From assembly GCF_014138285.1 (NCBI RefSeq), contig NZ_JACGXN010000018.1:1-64000 (forward strand): a stretch of DNA of 64,000 bases, written 5' to 3'. The notes under the pieces were generated by a model, which saw only the letters and a list, made by a program, of their open reading frames with translations, searched no databases and had not been told where the DNA came from. The first letter of the stretch is position 1; each line of letters begins with the position of its first letter. This document shows, piece by piece, positions 16,676 through 29,123 of this stretch. The stretch is from Phyllobacterium myrsinacearum. Its GTDB lineage: Bacteria; Pseudomonadota; Alphaproteobacteria; Rhizobiales; Rhizobiaceae. The position numbers were made by a program, and so were the translations under genes.

Positions 16676-19600
16676 TCATTTCTCCGGCGTGCCGTAGCCC
16701 CCACCCGTCGGGGTGACAATAATAAACGCCTCACCAGCTTCAAGAATTGTATGCGCGCAGCCCTGAAGCTGCTCAATAGTTCCATTTTTCCGGCGCACCG
16801 CATTAGAGCCCGTCTGTCCCGGTTCCCCGCCCTTCAGACCAAACGGCGCAACACGCCGATGACCGGAAAGGATGGCGAAATCGAGTTTCTCCTGCGCGCG
16901 GATCGTTCGCTTGGTTCCGTTGCCCGCCGACCATTTTCCCCTACCGCCGGAATTCGGGCGGATATGGAAATCTTCAAGCACAACGGGGAAACGCGTTTCC
17001 AGAATTTCCGGATCGGTCAGACGCGAATTGGTCATGTGGGTGTGGATCGCGTCGGCACCATTGTAACCCGGACCTGCCGGAGCACCGGAGCAGATCGTCT
17101 CGTAATACTGGTACTGGTCGTTGCCGAAGGTCAGGTTGTTCATCGTGCCCTGTGCTGCGGCTTGTGCACCGACAGCACCGAACAGGCAGTTGGTCACGGC
17201 CTGGCTCACTTCGACATTACCTGCCACAACCGCAGCGGGGTATTCGGGCGAAAGCATCGTGCCATCCGGGACGATAATATGGATCGGCCGCAGGCAGCCG
17301 GCATTCATCGGAATGTCGCTCTGCACCAATGTGCGGAAGACATAAAGAACAGCGGCGCGCGTCACCGGACGCGGAGCATTGAAGTTGTCGGCACGCTGTT
17401 CCGAAGTGCCGGTGAAATCGACGGTAACTTCGCGGGCTGATTTGTCGACCGATATGTTGACGACAATGCTGCAGCCCTGATCCATCTCATAGGTGAAGCT
17501 GCCGTCCTGCAGCTGATCGAGCACACGGCGTACGCTCTCGGCGGCATTGTCCTGCACATGGCCCATATAGGCCTCGACGACATCCTCGCCAAAATGCTTG
17601 ATCATCTTGCGCAGCTCGGCAACGCCCTTTTCGTTGGCGGCAACCTGCGCCTTCAGATCATTGACGTTCTGCAACAGCGTACGCACGGGATAGCGCGCAC
17701 CCGTCAACAGCGCTGCCAGTTCGTCCTCGCAGAAGCGGCCGCGATCGAGCAACTTGAAATTGTCGATATAAACGCCTTCCTCCTCGATGGTCGTGGCGAG
17801 CGGCGACATGGAGCCTGGCGCGATGCCGCCGATATCTGCATGGTGACCACGGCTTGCCACCCAGAAACGGATTGTGGTGCCCGCATCGTCAAAGACAGGC
17901 GTGCAGACCGTCAAGTCGGGAAGGTGCGTGCCGCCATTGTAAGGAGCGTTGATGAGGAAGACATCGCCGGGATGAATGACCGGATTTTCACGGATCGCCG
18001 CGGCAACGGACGCGTCCATCGAACCGAGATGCACCGGCATATGCGGAGCGTTGGCGACAAGATTGCCTTCCGCATCGAAAACGGCACAGGAGAAGTCGAG
18101 CCGCTCCTTGATGTTGACCGAATATGCGGTGTTCTGCAGCGTCACACCCATTTGCTCGGCAATGGACATGAAGAGATTGTTGAAAATCTCCAGCATGACG
18201 GGATCGGCCTTGGTGCCGATGGCCGAACGGTCGGGCAGCGCCTTGATACGCTTCAACACAATATGGTTCTTTGCCGTCAGTTCCGCCTGCCAGCCGTCTT
18301 CGATGACGATGGTCTGGTTTGGCTCGATAATAATGGCAGGACCAGTCAGGCGCTGGCCGGGCTGCATGGCATCGCGCAGCACCACAGCCGCATCGTGAGC
18401 GGCACCCTGCGAATAGAAGCGGTTCTGGCGCACGGCTTCCGGCTCGCCGGAAGCAGTCGCATCCACAACGGTTTCGGCCTGTCCGGCACCACCACCGACG
18501 GTTTCCACTTCGACGGCATCAATCACCAATGCCTTGTTCTCGGCAACGAAACCAAAACGGCGCTTGTGCAGAATCTCGAACTCGCGGCGCAACCGGGCGA
18601 TTGTATCGTGCGCCGGGAAGGTGGCCTCAACAGCGAGCACCGTATCGGTTCCGGCATAGCGGATATGGGCGCGTACAAAGGTGGTGATCTCGTCGTTACC
18701 GATGCCCTGCGCATTGAGTTCGGCAAGGCATTCCTGCTGCAGCTCGGCACCAAGCGCAGCAAGCGGGGTAGGGGCGTTGTCATCCAGCGGCACACCCAGT
18801 GCTTTCTGCCGCGTGGCACGGATATCAGCCAGACCCATGCCATAGGCGGACAAAAGACCGGACATGGGATGAACGAGAATGCTTTTCATGCCCAGCGCAT
18901 CAGCAACCAGACAGGCATGCTGGCCACCTGCGCCGCCAAAACAGCTCAGGGCATAGCGTGTCACATCATATCCGCGCTGCACGGAAATCTTCTTGATCGC
19001 CTCGACCATATTGGCGACGGCAATACGGATAAAGCCATCGGCGACATCTTCCGGACTGCGGCCATCGCCAATCCGGTTTGCCAGTGCGGCGAAGCGGGCA
19101 CGAACGACATCGACATCCAGCGTTTCGTTTTGGTTCGGGCCAAAGATTGGTGGAAAGAATTCCGGCATCAGCTTGCCGACCATGACATTGGCGTCGGTGA
19201 CGGCGAGCGGCCCGCCATTGCGGTAGCAGGCAGGGCCGGGATTGGCACCGGCTGAATCCGGGCCGACGCGGAAACGCCCCGCATCGAAATGCAGGATCGA
19301 CCCGCCGCCGGCAGCAACCGTATGGATCAGCATCATCGGGGCACGCACGCGCACGCCAGCCACTTCGGTCTCGAAGGCGCGTTCATATTCGCCGTCGAAA
19401 TGCGCAACGTCTGTCGACGTGCCGCCCATGTCGAAACCGATAACATTGGGGAATCCGGCCTCTTCGCCGGTGCGGGCCAAACCGACAACGCCGCCTGCAG
19501 GGCCGGACAGGATGGCGTCTTTCCCCTGAAACATATCGGCGGCAGTCAAACCACCCGAGGACATCATGAACATGACCCGCGCGCCGGTGCGCTCGATATC

Positions 19601-20287
19601 AAGCTCTGCTGAAACCTGCGCCACATAACGGCGAAGAACCGGCGAGAGATAGGCATCGATAACAGTGGTATCGCCGCGCCCGACCAGCTTGATCAGCGGC
19701 GAAACCTCGTGGCTCACCGATACCTGGGTGAAACCGATATCACGGGCGATGATGGCGATGGCCGCTTCGTGCTCGGGAAACTTGTAGGCGTGCATGAACA
19801 CGATGGCGAGGGCATCATAGCCTTCATCTCTCAGAGCCTGAAGAGCAGTGCGCGCTTGCTGTTCGTCAAAGGCGATCTCAACCGTGCCATCGGCCAACAC
19901 CCGTTCGTCGATTTCAACAACCTGATCATACAAGGCCTCGGGCTTGATGATCTCTGTGGCGAAAATATTCTTGCGTTCCTGATAGCCGATGCGCAACGCA
20001 TCGCGAAAACCCTTGGTGGTCACAAGTGCCAGCCGCTCGCCCTTGCGCTCCAGGAGCGCATTTGTGGCCACGGTTGTGCCCATGCGCACTTCGCCAATGA
20101 GCTCTGACGGAATGGCTTCACCGGATGTCAGCCCTAGATGTTGGCGAATGCCGTGCACGGCAGCGTCCTTGTAGGCATCAGGATTTTCCGACAGAACCTT
20201 GCGGGCATGCAGTTTGCCTTGCGGATCACGACCGATAACATCGGTGAAGGTGCCGCCGCGGTCGACCCAGAAATCCCAGCTTCCCAT
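16676..20287 (-). CDS. ATP-dependent 5-oxoprolinase / hydantoinase (HyuA-HyuB fusion)
   Basis: A 1203-residue cytosolic enzyme with the full two-part layout of eukaryotic-type 5-oxoprolinases. An N-terminal hydantoinase A half (about 1-690) holds the phosphate-binding start '[14 protein letters not shown]', '[12 protein letters not shown]' and 'GPAGGVVG'. A C-terminal hydantoinase B half begins near '[20 protein letters not shown]' and runs to the glycine-rich '[12 protein letters not shown]'. It probably opens 5-oxoproline (pyroglutamate) to glutamate using ATP. ATG 20287 (MGSWDF) is favoured over one 11 codons upstream because GAGGGAG precedes it. It is transcribed divergently from a MarR-type regulator that opens a peptide importer operon. 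Confidence 0.9.
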   Translation of the reverse strand: MGSWDFWVDRGGTFTDVIGRDPQGKLHARKVLSENPDAYKDAAVHGIRQHLGLTSGEAIPSELIGEVRMGTTVATNALLERKGERLALVTTKGFRDALRIGYQERKNIFATEIIKPEALYDQVVEIDERVLADGTVEIAFDEQQARTALQALRDEGYDALAIVFMHAYKFPEHEAAIAIIARDIGFTQVSVSHEVSPLIKLVGRGDTTVIDAYLSPVLRRYVAQVSAELDIERTGARVMFMMSSGGLTAADMFQGKDAILSGPAGGVVGLARTGEEAGFPNVIGFDMGGTSTDVAHFDGEYERAFETEVAGVRVRAPMMLIHTVAAGGGSILHFDAGRFRVGPDSAGANPGPACYRNGGPLAVTDANVMVGKLMPEFFPPIFGPNQNETLDVDVVRARFAALANRIGDGRSPEDVADGFIRIAVANMVEAIKKISVQRGYDVTRYALSCFGGAGGQHACLVADALGMKSILVHPMSGLLSAYGMGLADIRATRQKALGVPLDDNAPTPLAALGAELQQECLAELNAQGIGNDEITTFVRAHIRYAGTDTVLAVEATFPAHDTIARLRREFEILHKRRFGFVAENKALVIDAVEVETVGGGAGQAETVVDATASGEPEAVRQNRFYSQGAAHDAAVVLRDAMQPGQRLTGPAIIIEPNQTIVIEDGWQAELTAKNHIVLKRIKALPDRSAIGTKADPVMLEIFNNLFMSIAEQMGVTLQNTAYSVNIKERLDFSCAVFDAEGNLVANAPHMPVHLGSMDASVAAAIRENPVIHPGDVFLINAPYNGGTHLPDLTVCTPVFDDAGTTIRFWVASRGHHADIGGIAPGSMSPLATTIEEEGVYIDNFKLLDRGRFCEDELAALLTGARYPVRTLLQNVNDLKAQVAANEKGVAELRKMIKHFGEDVVEAYMGHVQDNAAESVRRVLDQLQDGSFTYEMDQGCSIVVNISVDKSAREVTVDFTGTSEQRADNFNAPRPVTRAAVLYVFRTLVQSDIPMNAGCLRPIHIIVPDGTMLSPEYPAAVVAGNVEVSQAVTNCLFGAVGAQAAAQGTMNNLTFGNDQYQYYETICSGAPAGPGYNGADAIHTHMTNSRLTDPEILETRFPVVLEDFHIRPNSGGRGKWSAGNGTKRTIRAQEKLDFAILSGHRRVAPFGLKGGEPGQTGSNAVRRKNGTIEQLQGCAHTILEAGEAFIIVTPTGGGYGTPEK

Positions 20288-20345
20288 GCTAAACCGCTCC
20301 CTCTCAACCGCCTGCCACATTTGTAAGCATGCCCATTTAATAGAC

Positions 20346-20385
20346 TATATCGTCATTGACAATATGTCGATAAAATGATGATATA
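20346..20385. promoter_or_regulatory. Inverted repeat overlapping a promoter between 5-oxoprolinase and marR
   Basis: TATATCGTCATT (20346-20357) and AATGATGATATA (20374-20385) form 12-bp inverted arms with one mismatch. A rightward -35 TTGACA (20357-20362) and a -10 GATATA (20380-20385) with 17-bp spacing fall between and within them. A repressor bound here would block the marR-importer operon and could affect the divergent 5-oxoprolinase. The adjacent MarR-type protein is the obvious candidate. Confidence 0.62.
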
Positions 20386-20411
20386 AATTCGTCAAGGCGG
20401 AGGCAAGAAGA

Positions 20412-20999
20412 ATGACGGCGGGGCCGAAAGATACCAATGTGACGGACATGGAGCAGTTTGCGACGGCATTGCCGAAGCACCTCAAACCCGTCTCTTCCAT
20501 CGGGCCCATCGTATCGTCAGCACATCTGGCCGAGGGCGGATCACCCGGACTTTCTGAAGTTGAATACGGTATGATTCTCGCCTCGCACGCGTTTTCGCGC
20601 TGGATGGTGCGCTGCATGGCAGCCGCCGGCTTACCGGGTCTTTCAGCGACGGAAATTCTCATTCTTCATTCCGTCCGGCATCGCGGCCGCGAGAAGAAGC
20701 TCGCAGATATCTGTCTGGTTCTCGATATCGAAGACACCCACGTGGCAACATATGCCATCCGCAAGCTGGAAGCCGCCGGACTGGTCACCACAGGCAAGGC
20801 CGCCAAGGAAAAGACCATCAAGATCACAAACAAGGGTGCCGAGGCCTGCACGCGCTATGCGCAGATCCGCGAGCGGCTGTTTGTGGCATCAACTATCAAT
20901 GCACGGCCTGCCGAAGACACGCTTTCGGAGATCGCTGCCGTCCTGCGCTTTCTTTCCGGCGCCTATGATCAGGCGGCTCGCGCTGCCACGACACTTTAA
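20412..20999 (+). CDS. MarR-type winged-helix regulator of the peptide/5-oxoproline locus
   Basis: A 195-residue protein with a winged-helix domain around residues 55-140 ('GLSATEILILHSVRHRGREKKLADIC', then 'HVATYAIRKLEAAGLVTTGKAAKEKTIKIT' as recognition helix and wing). The polar N-terminal 40 residues are not recognised. GGAGG lies 8 bp before the ATG. It ends 11 bp before the ABC ATPase gene, so it is co-transcribed with the importer and faces the 5-oxoprolinase gene. It likely binds the inverted repeat at 20346-20385. Confidence 0.83.
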   Translation: MTAGPKDTNVTDMEQFATALPKHLKPVSSIGPIVSSAHLAEGGSPGLSEVEYGMILASHAFSRWMVRCMAAAGLPGLSATEILILHSVRHRGREKKLADICLVLDIEDTHVATYAIRKLEAAGLVTTGKAAKEKTIKITNKGAEACTRYAQIRERLFVASTINARPAEDTLSEIAAVLRFLSGAYDQAARAATTL

Positions 21000-21010
21000 G
21001 GGATAGTCGC

Positions 21011-22843
<1,833 letters not shown>

Positions 22844-22887
22844 ACCGCCTTTAATAAAGTCTGATCATAAGAGGAGAACATAAAAAA

Positions 22888-24423
22888 ATGACAAGAACAC
22901 CACGGGGAATACATGCGGCGCTTCTGGCGCTGGGTCTGGCCGGAACGGCCTTCATCGCCGCCCCGGCTTTTGCTGCAGGTACGCTGACGGTCTCGTCACC
23001 ACAGGACCCGGGCAGTTGGGACCCGATCGATACATTTCTGGTCAACTGGGCTTCGGTTGCCACCAATATTTATGACGGCCTGACCTATCGCGGCCCGGAC
23101 CTGAAGCTGGTGCCCGGTCTTGCCACCGCTTGGGAGGAACTGGACGCGGGCAAGCGCATCCGTTTCACCCTGCGCGAAGGCGTGAAATTCCACGATGGCG
23201 AGCCGTTTAATGCGGAGGCGGTCAAATTCACTTTTGATCGCCTGCTTGGTGACGAAGGCAAGAAGGGCCCACAGCGTTCCAACTATGCTGCGATCGACAA
23301 GGTCGAGATCATCGATGCCAAGACCGTCGACTTTTTCCTGAAAGCACCGGACCCGGTTCTATTGACCAAGCTTGCCGGTTACGGTGCGATGATCGTGCCA
23401 CCGAAATATATCCAGGAAAAGGGGGATGACTATTTCAACGCCCATCCCGTCGGCACCGGACCGTTCAAGGTCACGTCTTACGAACCAAAGATCGCCATCA
23501 AGATGGAGGCCTTTGCCGACCACTGGGGCGGCGCGCCAAAGCTCTCCAACCTCGAATACCGTTTCATCGCGGAACCGGCGACTGCAGTTGCCGAATTGCA
23601 GGCAGGCCGTGTCGATCTTGTCATTCCCCCCACCATTCCTGTCGGCATGATCCCTACCATTCAGGCCGATCCGAAGCTCGAAGTGATGAGCACCGCCGGA
23701 CCGACTGTCTATGCGCTGCGCTTCAACACCAAGAGCGGTCCGACGGCGGATGAGCGCGTGCGCAAGGCACTGATCCTCGGTATCGACCGCAATGCCATCA
23801 TCCAGTCGATCCTCGGCGGACAGGCAGCACCGATCGCCAGCTTCCAGGGCGCTCTGTCCTTCGGCAATGATCCTGAAATGAAGCCGCTGCCCTACGATCC
23901 GGAACAGGCGAAAGCCCTGCTGAAGGAAGCAGGCATTGCAGCTGGGACCACCTTGCAGATTGACGTGCGCGGCAATGACTCGACCTTCAATGAAGTCTCG
24001 CAAGCCATCGCCAGCTATCTGCAGATCATCGGCATCACTGCAACGATCAAGCCCTATGAAGTTAATGTACTCCTCAATGACATCATCCCCGCAGGCAAAA
24101 CCGGCGCGATGTTCGAACAGGCGTGGGGCGGCTGGACACTCGACTACGACAACACCGCCTATTCCATGTACCACACCGGCGAAAAATGGAACCCGTACGA
24201 CAGCGATCCCAAACTTGACGAGATGCTGGAATCCCAGCGTTCGCTCACCGATCGGGCCAAGCGCGAGGAAATTCTCAAATCCATCGCCCGTTATACAGCG
24301 GACCGGGCGCTCGAAATTCCGCTCTACAACTACAACGCGATCTTCGGAGTGAGCAAGCGCGTGAAGAATTTCACACCGGTTCCCGACAGCCGCCTTCGGC
24401 TGACGGATGTCACTGTCGAGTAA
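22888..24423 (+). CDS. Peptide ABC importer, periplasmic substrate-binding protein (family 5)
   Basis: A 511-residue secreted binding protein of the SBP family 5 (DppA/OppA/GsiB). A Sec signal peptide ends near residue 30 (APAFAAG). The typical 'GKRIRFTLREGVKFHDGEPFNAEAVKFTFDRL' block and 'AHPVGTGPFKV' follow. GAGGAG precedes the ATG. A strong hairpin after the stop (24432-24459) separates it from the permease gene, as is common for highly expressed binding proteins. The substrate is probably a short peptide or a pyroglutamyl compound, judging by neighbours. Confidence 0.93.
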   Translation: MTRTPRGIHAALLALGLAGTAFIAAPAFAAGTLTVSSPQDPGSWDPIDTFLVNWASVATNIYDGLTYRGPDLKLVPGLATAWEELDAGKRIRFTLREGVKFHDGEPFNAEAVKFTFDRLLGDEGKKGPQRSNYAAIDKVEIIDAKTVDFFLKAPDPVLLTKLAGYGAMIVPPKYIQEKGDDYFNAHPVGTGPFKVTSYEPKIAIKMEAFADHWGGAPKLSNLEYRFIAEPATAVAELQAGRVDLVIPPTIPVGMIPTIQADPKLEVMSTAGPTVYALRFNTKSGPTADERVRKALILGIDRNAIIQSILGGQAAPIASFQGALSFGNDPEMKPLPYDPEQAKALLKEAGIAAGTTLQIDVRGNDSTFNEVSQAIASYLQIIGITATIKPYEVNVLLNDIIPAGKTGAMFEQAWGGWTLDYDNTAYSMYHTGEKWNPYDSDPKLDEMLESQRSLTDRAKREEILKSIARYTADRALEIPLYNYNAIFGVSKRVKNFTPVPDSRLRLTDVTVE

Positions 24424-24431
24424 CGGACAAG

Positions 24432-24459
24432 GCCTGCCGCCTCACACGGGGCGGCGGGC
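24432..24459 (+). terminator. Hairpin between binding-protein and permease genes
   Basis: GCC-T-GCCGCC (24432-24441) pairs with GGCGGC-G-GGC (24450-24459) in the 58-bp gap. There is no T-run. The likely role is mRNA 3'-end protection or partial termination, raising binding protein over permease. Confidence 0.55.
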
Positions 24460-24481
24460 TACTCATTTGAAGGATTAAGAC

Positions 24482-25405
24482 GTGGCTGGTTTTCTGATCA
24501 AACGCTTTTTGCAGGCGGTGTTCGTCGTCATTGTCGTGACGCTGATCGTGGCATTTGCCATCCGGCTCACCGGCGATCCGGCGCTGATGCTGACGCAAGG
24601 GGCAGGCAGTGTCACCGAAGCGGATCTTGTGCGTATCCGTGAGGCACTCGGTCTCAACCAGCCATTTCTGACGCAGTATCTTAACTTCATAAGGGGCCTG
24701 TTCACACTGGATTTCGGGCGCAGTTTCCTCGGGGGCACACAGGTTTCCACCTTGCTCGCTGCAGCCTTGCCCGCAACATTGCTTTTGGCATTCTCCTCGT
24801 TGATTGTTTCGATCGTCATCTCCATTCCGCTCGGCATCAAGGCGGCAACATCACGCGGCAAGTGGGCCGATCAACTCATCAGGATTCTGTCACTCGTCGG
24901 GCTGTCCTTCCCGAATTTCTGGCTGGCCCTGATGCTGGTTCTGCTCTTTGCCATCAATCTGAAATGGTTGCCGCCCAGTGGGATGAGCGGGTTTGAAAGC
25001 TTCATCATGCCTGCTGTCACCATGGGTATCATTCTGACCGCCACCAATGTCCGGCTGGTGCGCACCGCCATGCTGGAAACACTGAATTCGCAATACATTA
25101 TGGTCGCCCGCGCCAAGGGCCTCAGCGAGAACGTCGTGCTCTACAAGCATGCACTGCGCAATTGCGCCATTCCCTTGATCACGTACTTCGGTCTGCAGTT
25201 CGGCGGCCTGCTCGGCGGCATCGTGGTGGTCGAGCGCGTGTTCAACTGGCCGGGGCTCGGCACACTCGCCTTTGATGCGGTTGGCGCGCGCGACTATCCG
25301 GTGCTGCAGGCGGTCATCACAGTCCTTTCCCTGATGATCATCGGCGTCAACCTTCTCGTCGACATCGCCTATGGCCTTGTCGACCCGCGCATCCGGACGG
25401 AGTGA
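24482..25405 (+). CDS. Peptide ABC importer permease (DppB type)
   Basis: A 307-residue inner-membrane permease with six helices. It shows the start pattern 'FLIKRFLQAVFVVIVVTLIVAFAIRLTGDPA' and the cytoplasmic EAA-type loop 'ILETLNSQYIMVARAKGLSENVVLYKHALRNCAIPLI'-like region. The start is GTG, preceded by GAAGGA. Its end is followed within 4 bp by the second permease start. Confidence 0.93.
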   Translation: MAGFLIKRFLQAVFVVIVVTLIVAFAIRLTGDPALMLTQGAGSVTEADLVRIREALGLNQPFLTQYLNFIRGLFTLDFGRSFLGGTQVSTLLAAALPATLLLAFSSLIVSIVISIPLGIKAATSRGKWADQLIRILSLVGLSFPNFWLALMLVLLFAINLKWLPPSGMSGFESFIMPAVTMGIILTATNVRLVRTAMLETLNSQYIMVARAKGLSENVVLYKHALRNCAIPLITYFGLQFGGLLGGIVVVERVFNWPGLGTLAFDAVGARDYPVLQAVITVLSLMIIGVNLLVDIAYGLVDPRIRTE

Positions 25406-25409
25406 GCCC

Positions 25410-26264
25410 ATGTCAGCCACCGCGACAACACCCCGCTTTGCCCGTTTCCGCAACATCGAATTCGTCCTTGGTGCCCTGCTGGCCGGGGGCATGTGCCTTG
25501 CCGTCATTTTCTCCAGCGTCATCTTTCCCGGCGGCGCCGAAAAGATCGACCTGATGGCACGGCTGCTGCCGCCTTTCACCAAATGGGCACATCCCTTCGG
25601 CACCGATCCGCTCGGCCGCGATGTGCTGGCCCGCGTCATCACCGGCGGCAAGATTTCGCTGCAGGTGGGTTTCATCTCCGTCGCAGGTGCCGTCATCATC
25701 GGCGTGGTAATGGGTCTGATATCAGGCTATTACCGCGGCTTCTGGGATATGGTTGTGATGCGGTTTGCCGATGTGCAGCTCGCCATGCCGTTCATCCTTC
25801 TCGCCATCACCTTCATTGCCATTGCCGGTGGCGGATTGACCAACATGATCATCCTGCTGATTGTCTCGCAATGGGTGCAATATGCCCGGCTGGTGCGCGG
25901 CTCGGTGCTGTCGTTGCGTGATCGGGAATTCATTCTCTCGGCACGTGCCATCGGCGTGAAAGACCACCGAATTCTGTTCCAGCATCTGCTGCCGAATCTG
26001 ATCGGCCCGGTGATCGTGCTCATGACCCTCAACGTCGCGACAAATATCCTGCTGGAGAGCAGCCTGACCTTTCTTGGCCTCGGCGTTGACCCGCTGATAC
26101 CGAGTTGGGGAGGTATGCTCGCCGATGGCCGCACCTATTTGCAGAACGCCTGGTGGGTCAGCGTCTTTCCCGGCCTTGCCATTCTCCTGACCGTGCTTGG
26201 TTTGAATCTTCTGGGCGATTGGCTGCGCGACAGCCTTGATCCTACCGGCCGCACATCGCGCTAA
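25410..26264 (+). CDS. Peptide ABC importer permease (DppC type)
   Basis: A 284-residue permease with an N-terminal helix, a periplasmic 'HPFGTDPLGRDVLARVITGGKISLQVG' loop typical of DppC/OppC proteins, and five further helices. The EAA loop is 'EFILSARAIGVKDHRILFQHLLPN'. ATG 25410 (MSATAT) is preceded by GGAG. Longer in-frame starts would run back into the upstream permease. It pairs with the DppB-type permease and precedes the M14 peptidase by 18 bp. Confidence 0.92.
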   Translation: MSATATTPRFARFRNIEFVLGALLAGGMCLAVIFSSVIFPGGAEKIDLMARLLPPFTKWAHPFGTDPLGRDVLARVITGGKISLQVGFISVAGAVIIGVVMGLISGYYRGFWDMVVMRFADVQLAMPFILLAITFIAIAGGGLTNMIILLIVSQWVQYARLVRGSVLSLRDREFILSARAIGVKDHRILFQHLLPNLIGPVIVLMTLNVATNILLESSLTFLGLGVDPLIPSWGGMLADGRTYLQNAWWVSVFPGLAILLTVLGLNLLGDWLRDSLDPTGRTSR

Positions 26265-26282
26265 TCAAAACAGTGAATTGAA

Positions 26283-28013
26283 ATGACAGTCATTTATGAA
26301 GGCGGCTTCGACCGCACCCTCGACCAGCTTCTCGCAACCTACGGCAAGGCCAGCGCACGTGGTACACGTTTTGAAGCGTGGCTGTTTGAGGACACCCCGA
26401 GCCGTCGCGCCGCAGAGGAAAAGCTTGCGGCTTACGGTGTCGAGGCACGCTTGCACAGTGCATACAAGCCGCTCCTGTATTTCTTTCTTGAAGATGTAGA
26501 CACGGACGCGCTCAAGAACATTACTATCGCCTATCCCGTGCACGAAAACTGCCCGCAGAACCGCTTTCTGCTCGAAACCTACCCACTCGCCGCACTGACC
26601 GGCACGGCCGAACTGCGCTTTGAAACCGGCAGCAGCGCGGCCTTCACCTATGACGTGGCAATGGTCTACAAAGATGGCCGCAAGGCTGAACACAAGGTTT
26701 TTGCGCCCAATCGCGTGCATACGGATTTTATTGGCGAAACGCTTGTCTCGCCCACAGGCTGGATAAAGCTGAACGGAGCCTTCGAAGGCACGCGCCTCGA
26801 AACGGACTACGAGGCGCTGTTTGAAAAGGCCATGCGCGCAGTGGTCAACCACGACTGGGGCAATACCGAGCCCTATTTTGACGAGCTTAATATCCGCGCA
26901 ACTTTGCCCATAGCTGACAAGCAGCTGTCGTTCGGTGATGAGGTCATCAGCCTGCGCGAGGCCTTGCACGAAGATTTCTATTTCTCGCTGCTGGAAGTGT
27001 TTCAGAAAAAATCGGGACGGCCGCTCGGCGATCGCGGATTGCAGCCCGGCCAGATCATGCCGGAGATCATTGAGGGCGAGGGCGCTCCCACCCTCCGGAT
27101 CGAGACCCGCACTCTGGACACATCTGAAGCCTCAGGCGAGGCTCAACACCTCGCCGCGGCTCACACACCCATCTTTGCCGAGCATATCCGCACGGAACTG
27201 GCCAAGATTGATGGCGAACCCTTCGAGGCACAGTCCCGTGCCGGGAGGGCGGTTCAAGCCCGCTATCACAGGGGCAGCGATGCCGCCGTCATGATCAGCG
27301 GAGGTCAGCATCCGAATGAGCCAACCGGTATTGTCGGCGCACTGCGCGGTGCACAGGCGCTTCTGCAACGTCCCGGCGCCCATTTCACCATCTCGCCGCT
27401 GGAAAATCCGGATGGTTACGCGGCGCATCATCGTCTGCGCGCCGACAATCCGCGGCACATGCACCATGCCGCGCGCTACACGGCGCTGGGCGATGATCTG
27501 GAATACCGCACCGGCATCCAGCCTTACGAGAAAGCAATCCGCTTTGAAGCACAGCGCCTCAGCGGCGCGCAACTGCATCTGAACCTGCATGGCTATCCCG
27601 CCCACGAATGGACACGGCCGCTCTCAGGTTATGTGCCGCGCGGCTTTGCCATGTGGACCCTGCCGAAAGGCTTCTTCCTTATTCTGCGCTATCAGGACGG
27701 ATGGGAGGAGCGAGCCGAGCGTCTCATCGATGCCGTGACCAAGCGCCTGGCAGTATTGCCGGGGCTTGTTGCCTTCAATGATAAGCAGATCAGCCTCTAT
27801 GAAACCCATGCGGGCGAAACCGGCTTTCGCATCATCAACGGTTTTCCCTGCATGATCTCGCTCGACAACAGGCACGACACACCGCTGACGCTGATTACAG
27901 AATACCCCGATGAAACGATATATGGCGACGCTTTCATTGCCGGACATACCGCGCAGATGGAAACAGTCGTTGCCGCCTATGAAGCGTTTCAGGCCATCGA
28001 GACCGTGGCGTGA
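26283..28013 (+). CDS. M14-type zinc carboxypeptidase-like protein
   Basis: A 576-residue protein, apparently cytosolic (no signal peptide). The C-terminal half carries an M14 metallopeptidase fold. The zinc-binding HxxE is seen in 'SGGQHPNEPTG' (about 338-348), the third zinc ligand in 'LHLNLHGYPAHEW' (about 431-443), and a glutamate in 'LITEYPDE' that may be the general base. The N-terminal 300 residues are not recognised. It is the last gene of the marR-importer operon. It probably trims the imported peptides, releasing residues such as 5-oxoproline for the divergently encoded 5-oxoprolinase. The specificity is inference. Confidence 0.78.
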   Translation: MTVIYEGGFDRTLDQLLATYGKASARGTRFEAWLFEDTPSRRAAEEKLAAYGVEARLHSAYKPLLYFFLEDVDTDALKNITIAYPVHENCPQNRFLLETYPLAALTGTAELRFETGSSAAFTYDVAMVYKDGRKAEHKVFAPNRVHTDFIGETLVSPTGWIKLNGAFEGTRLETDYEALFEKAMRAVVNHDWGNTEPYFDELNIRATLPIADKQLSFGDEVISLREALHEDFYFSLLEVFQKKSGRPLGDRGLQPGQIMPEIIEGEGAPTLRIETRTLDTSEASGEAQHLAAAHTPIFAEHIRTELAKIDGEPFEAQSRAGRAVQARYHRGSDAAVMISGGQHPNEPTGIVGALRGAQALLQRPGAHFTISPLENPDGYAAHHRLRADNPRHMHHAARYTALGDDLEYRTGIQPYEKAIRFEAQRLSGAQLHLNLHGYPAHEWTRPLSGYVPRGFAMWTLPKGFFLILRYQDGWEERAERLIDAVTKRLAVLPGLVAFNDKQISLYETHAGETGFRIINGFPCMISLDNRHDTPLTLITEYPDETIYGDAFIAGHTAQMETVVAAYEAFQAIETVA

Positions 28014-28022
28014 CGGGATGCC

Positions 28023-28928
28023 TCAGTGTTGGGTTTGCCCACTCAGACTGATCAGCATGACAGCGGTGATGGTGACGGCGGTACCGGCCAATTGAAGCGG
28101 TGTCATCATCTCATCCAGAAAAACGAAGGCGATACCCAACCCAAAAACGGGCGTTAGATTAAGAAAACTGCCGGCGATGTTCGCGCTGATGGTGCCCAGC
28201 GCACGCATGTAAAGCGAGAAGCCCAGCGCATACTGGACAATACCGGATGCAAGAACCAGCAGCCATGTACGGGGTGACTGGGGCAAGCCTACACCATCCG
28301 AAGACAAGAGCCATTCTGCTGGAAGCAAAGCCAAGGCGAGCGCAAGAGCCACGGTCTGTTGCCATGCAACAATGACGATCGGGCTGGTCTTCAACGCAAT
28401 ACGCGAAGACAAAACGACATAAACCGCTGCTACGGCTGTTGCAGAAAACATCAACGTGACGCCAAGGGCCCCATTGCCCGTTGCTTCACTGAAATTGAGC
28501 AGCCCCAAAGCAACCACCAGGCCCGCGAGCGCGAGGACAGATAGAACTAGAAAACGTCCCGTCGGTGCCACGCGCAAGATGACGACTGATGCCACCACGA
28601 TCATGATTGCCTCCGATGACTGGATGAGCGTGGCCGCACCCGCCTTCATATCCGTCAAACCGATAAGACCAAGCAGATAGGCCAGGCCGGGCTCGAGCAG
28701 CCCAAGCCAAGCATATCGTGTAATCTCGCGCCAACTTCCGGACGCGGTTCGTTGCCCCCAGACAACAAGCCACAACACCAAAACACTGCCAGCCAGTTGT
28801 AAGACCAGAAGGGAAACCGGAGGAACGTCGGCCAACGCAGATTTTGACATCACTGTCGCTGTTCCCCAGCACAGCGCCGCCAACATCGCAGCACCTATCC
28901 CGACATGAAAGCTCGGAAGACTTTTCAC
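28023..28928 (-). CDS. EamA/DMT-family transporter
   Basis: A 301-residue inner-membrane protein with ten predicted helices in two EamA repeats (about 10-140 and 155-290), typical of drug/metabolite exporters. The start is GTG with AAGGAAA upstream. It faces the peptidase gene tail to tail, 9 bp apart. The substrate is unknown; members export amino acids, nucleosides or drugs. Confidence 0.85.
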   Translation of the reverse strand: MKSLPSFHVGIGAAMLAALCWGTATVMSKSALADVPPVSLLVLQLAGSVLVLWLVVWGQRTASGSWREITRYAWLGLLEPGLAYLLGLIGLTDMKAGAATLIQSSEAIMIVVASVVILRVAPTGRFLVLSVLALAGLVVALGLLNFSEATGNGALGVTLMFSATAVAAVYVVLSSRIALKTSPIVIVAWQQTVALALALALLPAEWLLSSDGVGLPQSPRTWLLVLASGIVQYALGFSLYMRALGTISANIAGSFLNLTPVFGLGIAFVFLDEMMTPLQLAGTAVTITAVMLISLSGQTQH

Positions 28929-29030
28929 GGATAATTTCCTTTTTCAAATCTCTGAACTGAAGTGCCAGACGACGCGGCTCAAGCATCGGGAGCACGCCGT
29001 AAGCAAAATCAAAAATAAAAAATTCTATTA

Positions 29031-29050
29031 CCTGTCGAAATAGCGACAGG
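29031..29050 (-). terminator. Terminator after the alpha/beta hydrolase gene
   Basis: CCTGTCG (29031-29037) pairs with CGACAGG (29044-29050). Read leftward, the stem is followed by a T-rich stretch (TAATAGAATTTTTTATTTTT). It lies about 75 bp after the hydrolase stop, in the 195-bp gap before the DMT gene. Confidence 0.7.
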
Positions 29051-29123
29051 GTCGCGTGGAGTAATAGCCAAATATTACATAGCACAGAATGCGCGAGAGG
29101 TATTTGAGACTAAGGCCAAAGAC

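Noticed and set aside
17558..19255. 565-codon rightward open frame opposite the 5-oxoprolinase gene
   Set aside because: It is fully antisense to a well-supported 1203-residue enzyme and its composition is dominated by Gly, His, Arg and Gln without domains.
28486..29085. 199-codon leftward frame overlapping the DMT transporter gene
   Set aside because: It is out of frame with the ten-helix transporter and runs through the terminator at 29031-29050.
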